Source of the DNA: Lepidostoma basale
Lineage: Eukaryota; Arthropoda; Insecta; Trichoptera; Lepidostomatidae
Length of the DNA: 64,000 nucleotides
Assembly: GCA_022606425.2 (NCBI GenBank)
Contig: JAHDVF020000060.1
Span: 1,426,001-1,490,000, forward strand
Direction of reading: 5' to 3'
A model generated the notes under the pieces. The model saw only the letters and a program-made list of their open reading frames with translations. It was not told the origin of the DNA and ran no database searches. Shown here in pieces: positions 63,490 through 64,000 of this stretch. Every line of letters starts with the position of its first letter. The stretch's first letter is position 1. Position numbers and translations under genes: made by a program.

Positions 63490-63995
63490 TGGATAAATTA
63501 TTATCATCATCAGCCGTCTGTCATCCACTGCTGAATGTAGGTCTCTCGCAAAGCACGCAACCGCCCTCTATCCATTGCCGCTTCCATCCATCCAGGTCCA
63601 ACAAACCTCTTCAGATCGTCGGTCCAACGGGCAGGGGGACGTCCAACTCTGCGGAATCCTGTACGCGGTCTCCACTCCAGAACTCGTCTCCCCCATCGGC
63701 CGTCGGTTCTCCGACAGATATGGCTAGCCCATTGCCACTTCAGCCCGCTCATCCTCAGAGCGACCACGGTCACCTTGGTTTGTTGTTGAATAAATTTGTT
63801 TCTAAATCTGTCCCTCAAGGTTATTCCAAGCATTGTTCTTTTCATGGCGCGTTGGGAGACCTTGAATCTGTAGACTACACCTTTTGTCAGTGTCCACGTC
63901 TCGGCTCCGTACGTCATGACTGACAAGACGCACTGGTTGAAGACTTTAGTCTTGAGGCATTGTGGTATTTTAGGAATTGGAATTTGGAAACCCAA
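63490..63995 (-). mobile_element. LINE family I, C-terminal domain
   Basis: Minus strand, one open frame of 161 residues: KTKVFNQCVLSVMTYGAETW, SQRAMKRTMLGITLRDRFRN, MSGLKWQWASHICRRTDGRW, GRPPARWTDDLKRFVGPGW, LRETYIQQWMTDG. This is the most intact LINE C-terminus besides family A. It continues beyond 63995 toward the window end; the RT part is outside the window. Confidence 0.85.
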
Positions 63996-64000
63996 CTGAA

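Overview
The window is nuclear DNA from an arthropod, almost certainly an insect and possibly a lepidopteran. The evidence is AT-rich sequence, one intron-split developmental gene with very long introns, and a dense bed of decayed LINEs, tRNA-derived SINEs, small hAT-type elements and foldback repeats. I see no bacterial, organellar or viral genes. The order is inferred from repeat character only.

The one real gene is on the + strand at 36,945-43,930. It is the 3' part of a C2H2 zinc-finger transcription factor of the ZNF362/ZNF384 - rotund/squeeze - dati class, most like Drosophila dati (datilografo). Five coding exons are visible: 36945-37076, 37748-37932, 40145-40310, 41966-42199 and 42846-43930. 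All have matching splice phases and end in a Gln/Ala-rich tail with a stop at 43,928-43,930. The first two exons are duplicates encoding nearly the same finger, with phases that allow inclusion, skipping or exchange. The 5' exons were not found, so 1-36,944 is probably one giant intron and its upstream exons lie outside the window. Bases 45,100-64,000 look intergenic.

Most of the rest is repeats. The commonest is an RTE-like LINE (family A and sister subfamily A-prime), present in about 30 5'-truncated copies. Its ORF ends in AYPFGETA and is followed directly by (TTAG)n. One copy (61,956-62,622) has a perfect 14-bp target-site duplication. At least seven further LINE families (B-J, two CR1/jockey-like tails) occur as C-terminal scraps. 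Two tRNA-derived SINE families and a third tRNA-like fragment, two hAT-type MITEs with 8-bp target duplications, a foldback family X, and tandem arrays of 11-, 12-, 15- and 31-bp units complete the inventory.

The most interesting non-coding signal is a dispersed motif with the layout of a type-I hammerhead ribozyme: CUGANGA, stem II, GAAA, a two-base-pair stem III, then a GUH cleavage triplet flanked by a paired stem I. Copies lie at about 1.6, 7.2, 13.0, 15.9, 16.2-16.5, 18.7, 22.7-24.6, 27.6 and 39.0 kb. Stem II differs between copies but stays paired, and stem III is usually a self-complementary hexamer (ACATGT, ACCGGT, ACTAGT), as expected of minimal hammerheads that work as dimers. Many copies sit in palindromic elements, including a near-perfect 108-bp-arm palindrome at 16,140-16,365. 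Penelope-like elements and retrozymes are the known carriers of such ribozymes; which element carries these is not visible here.
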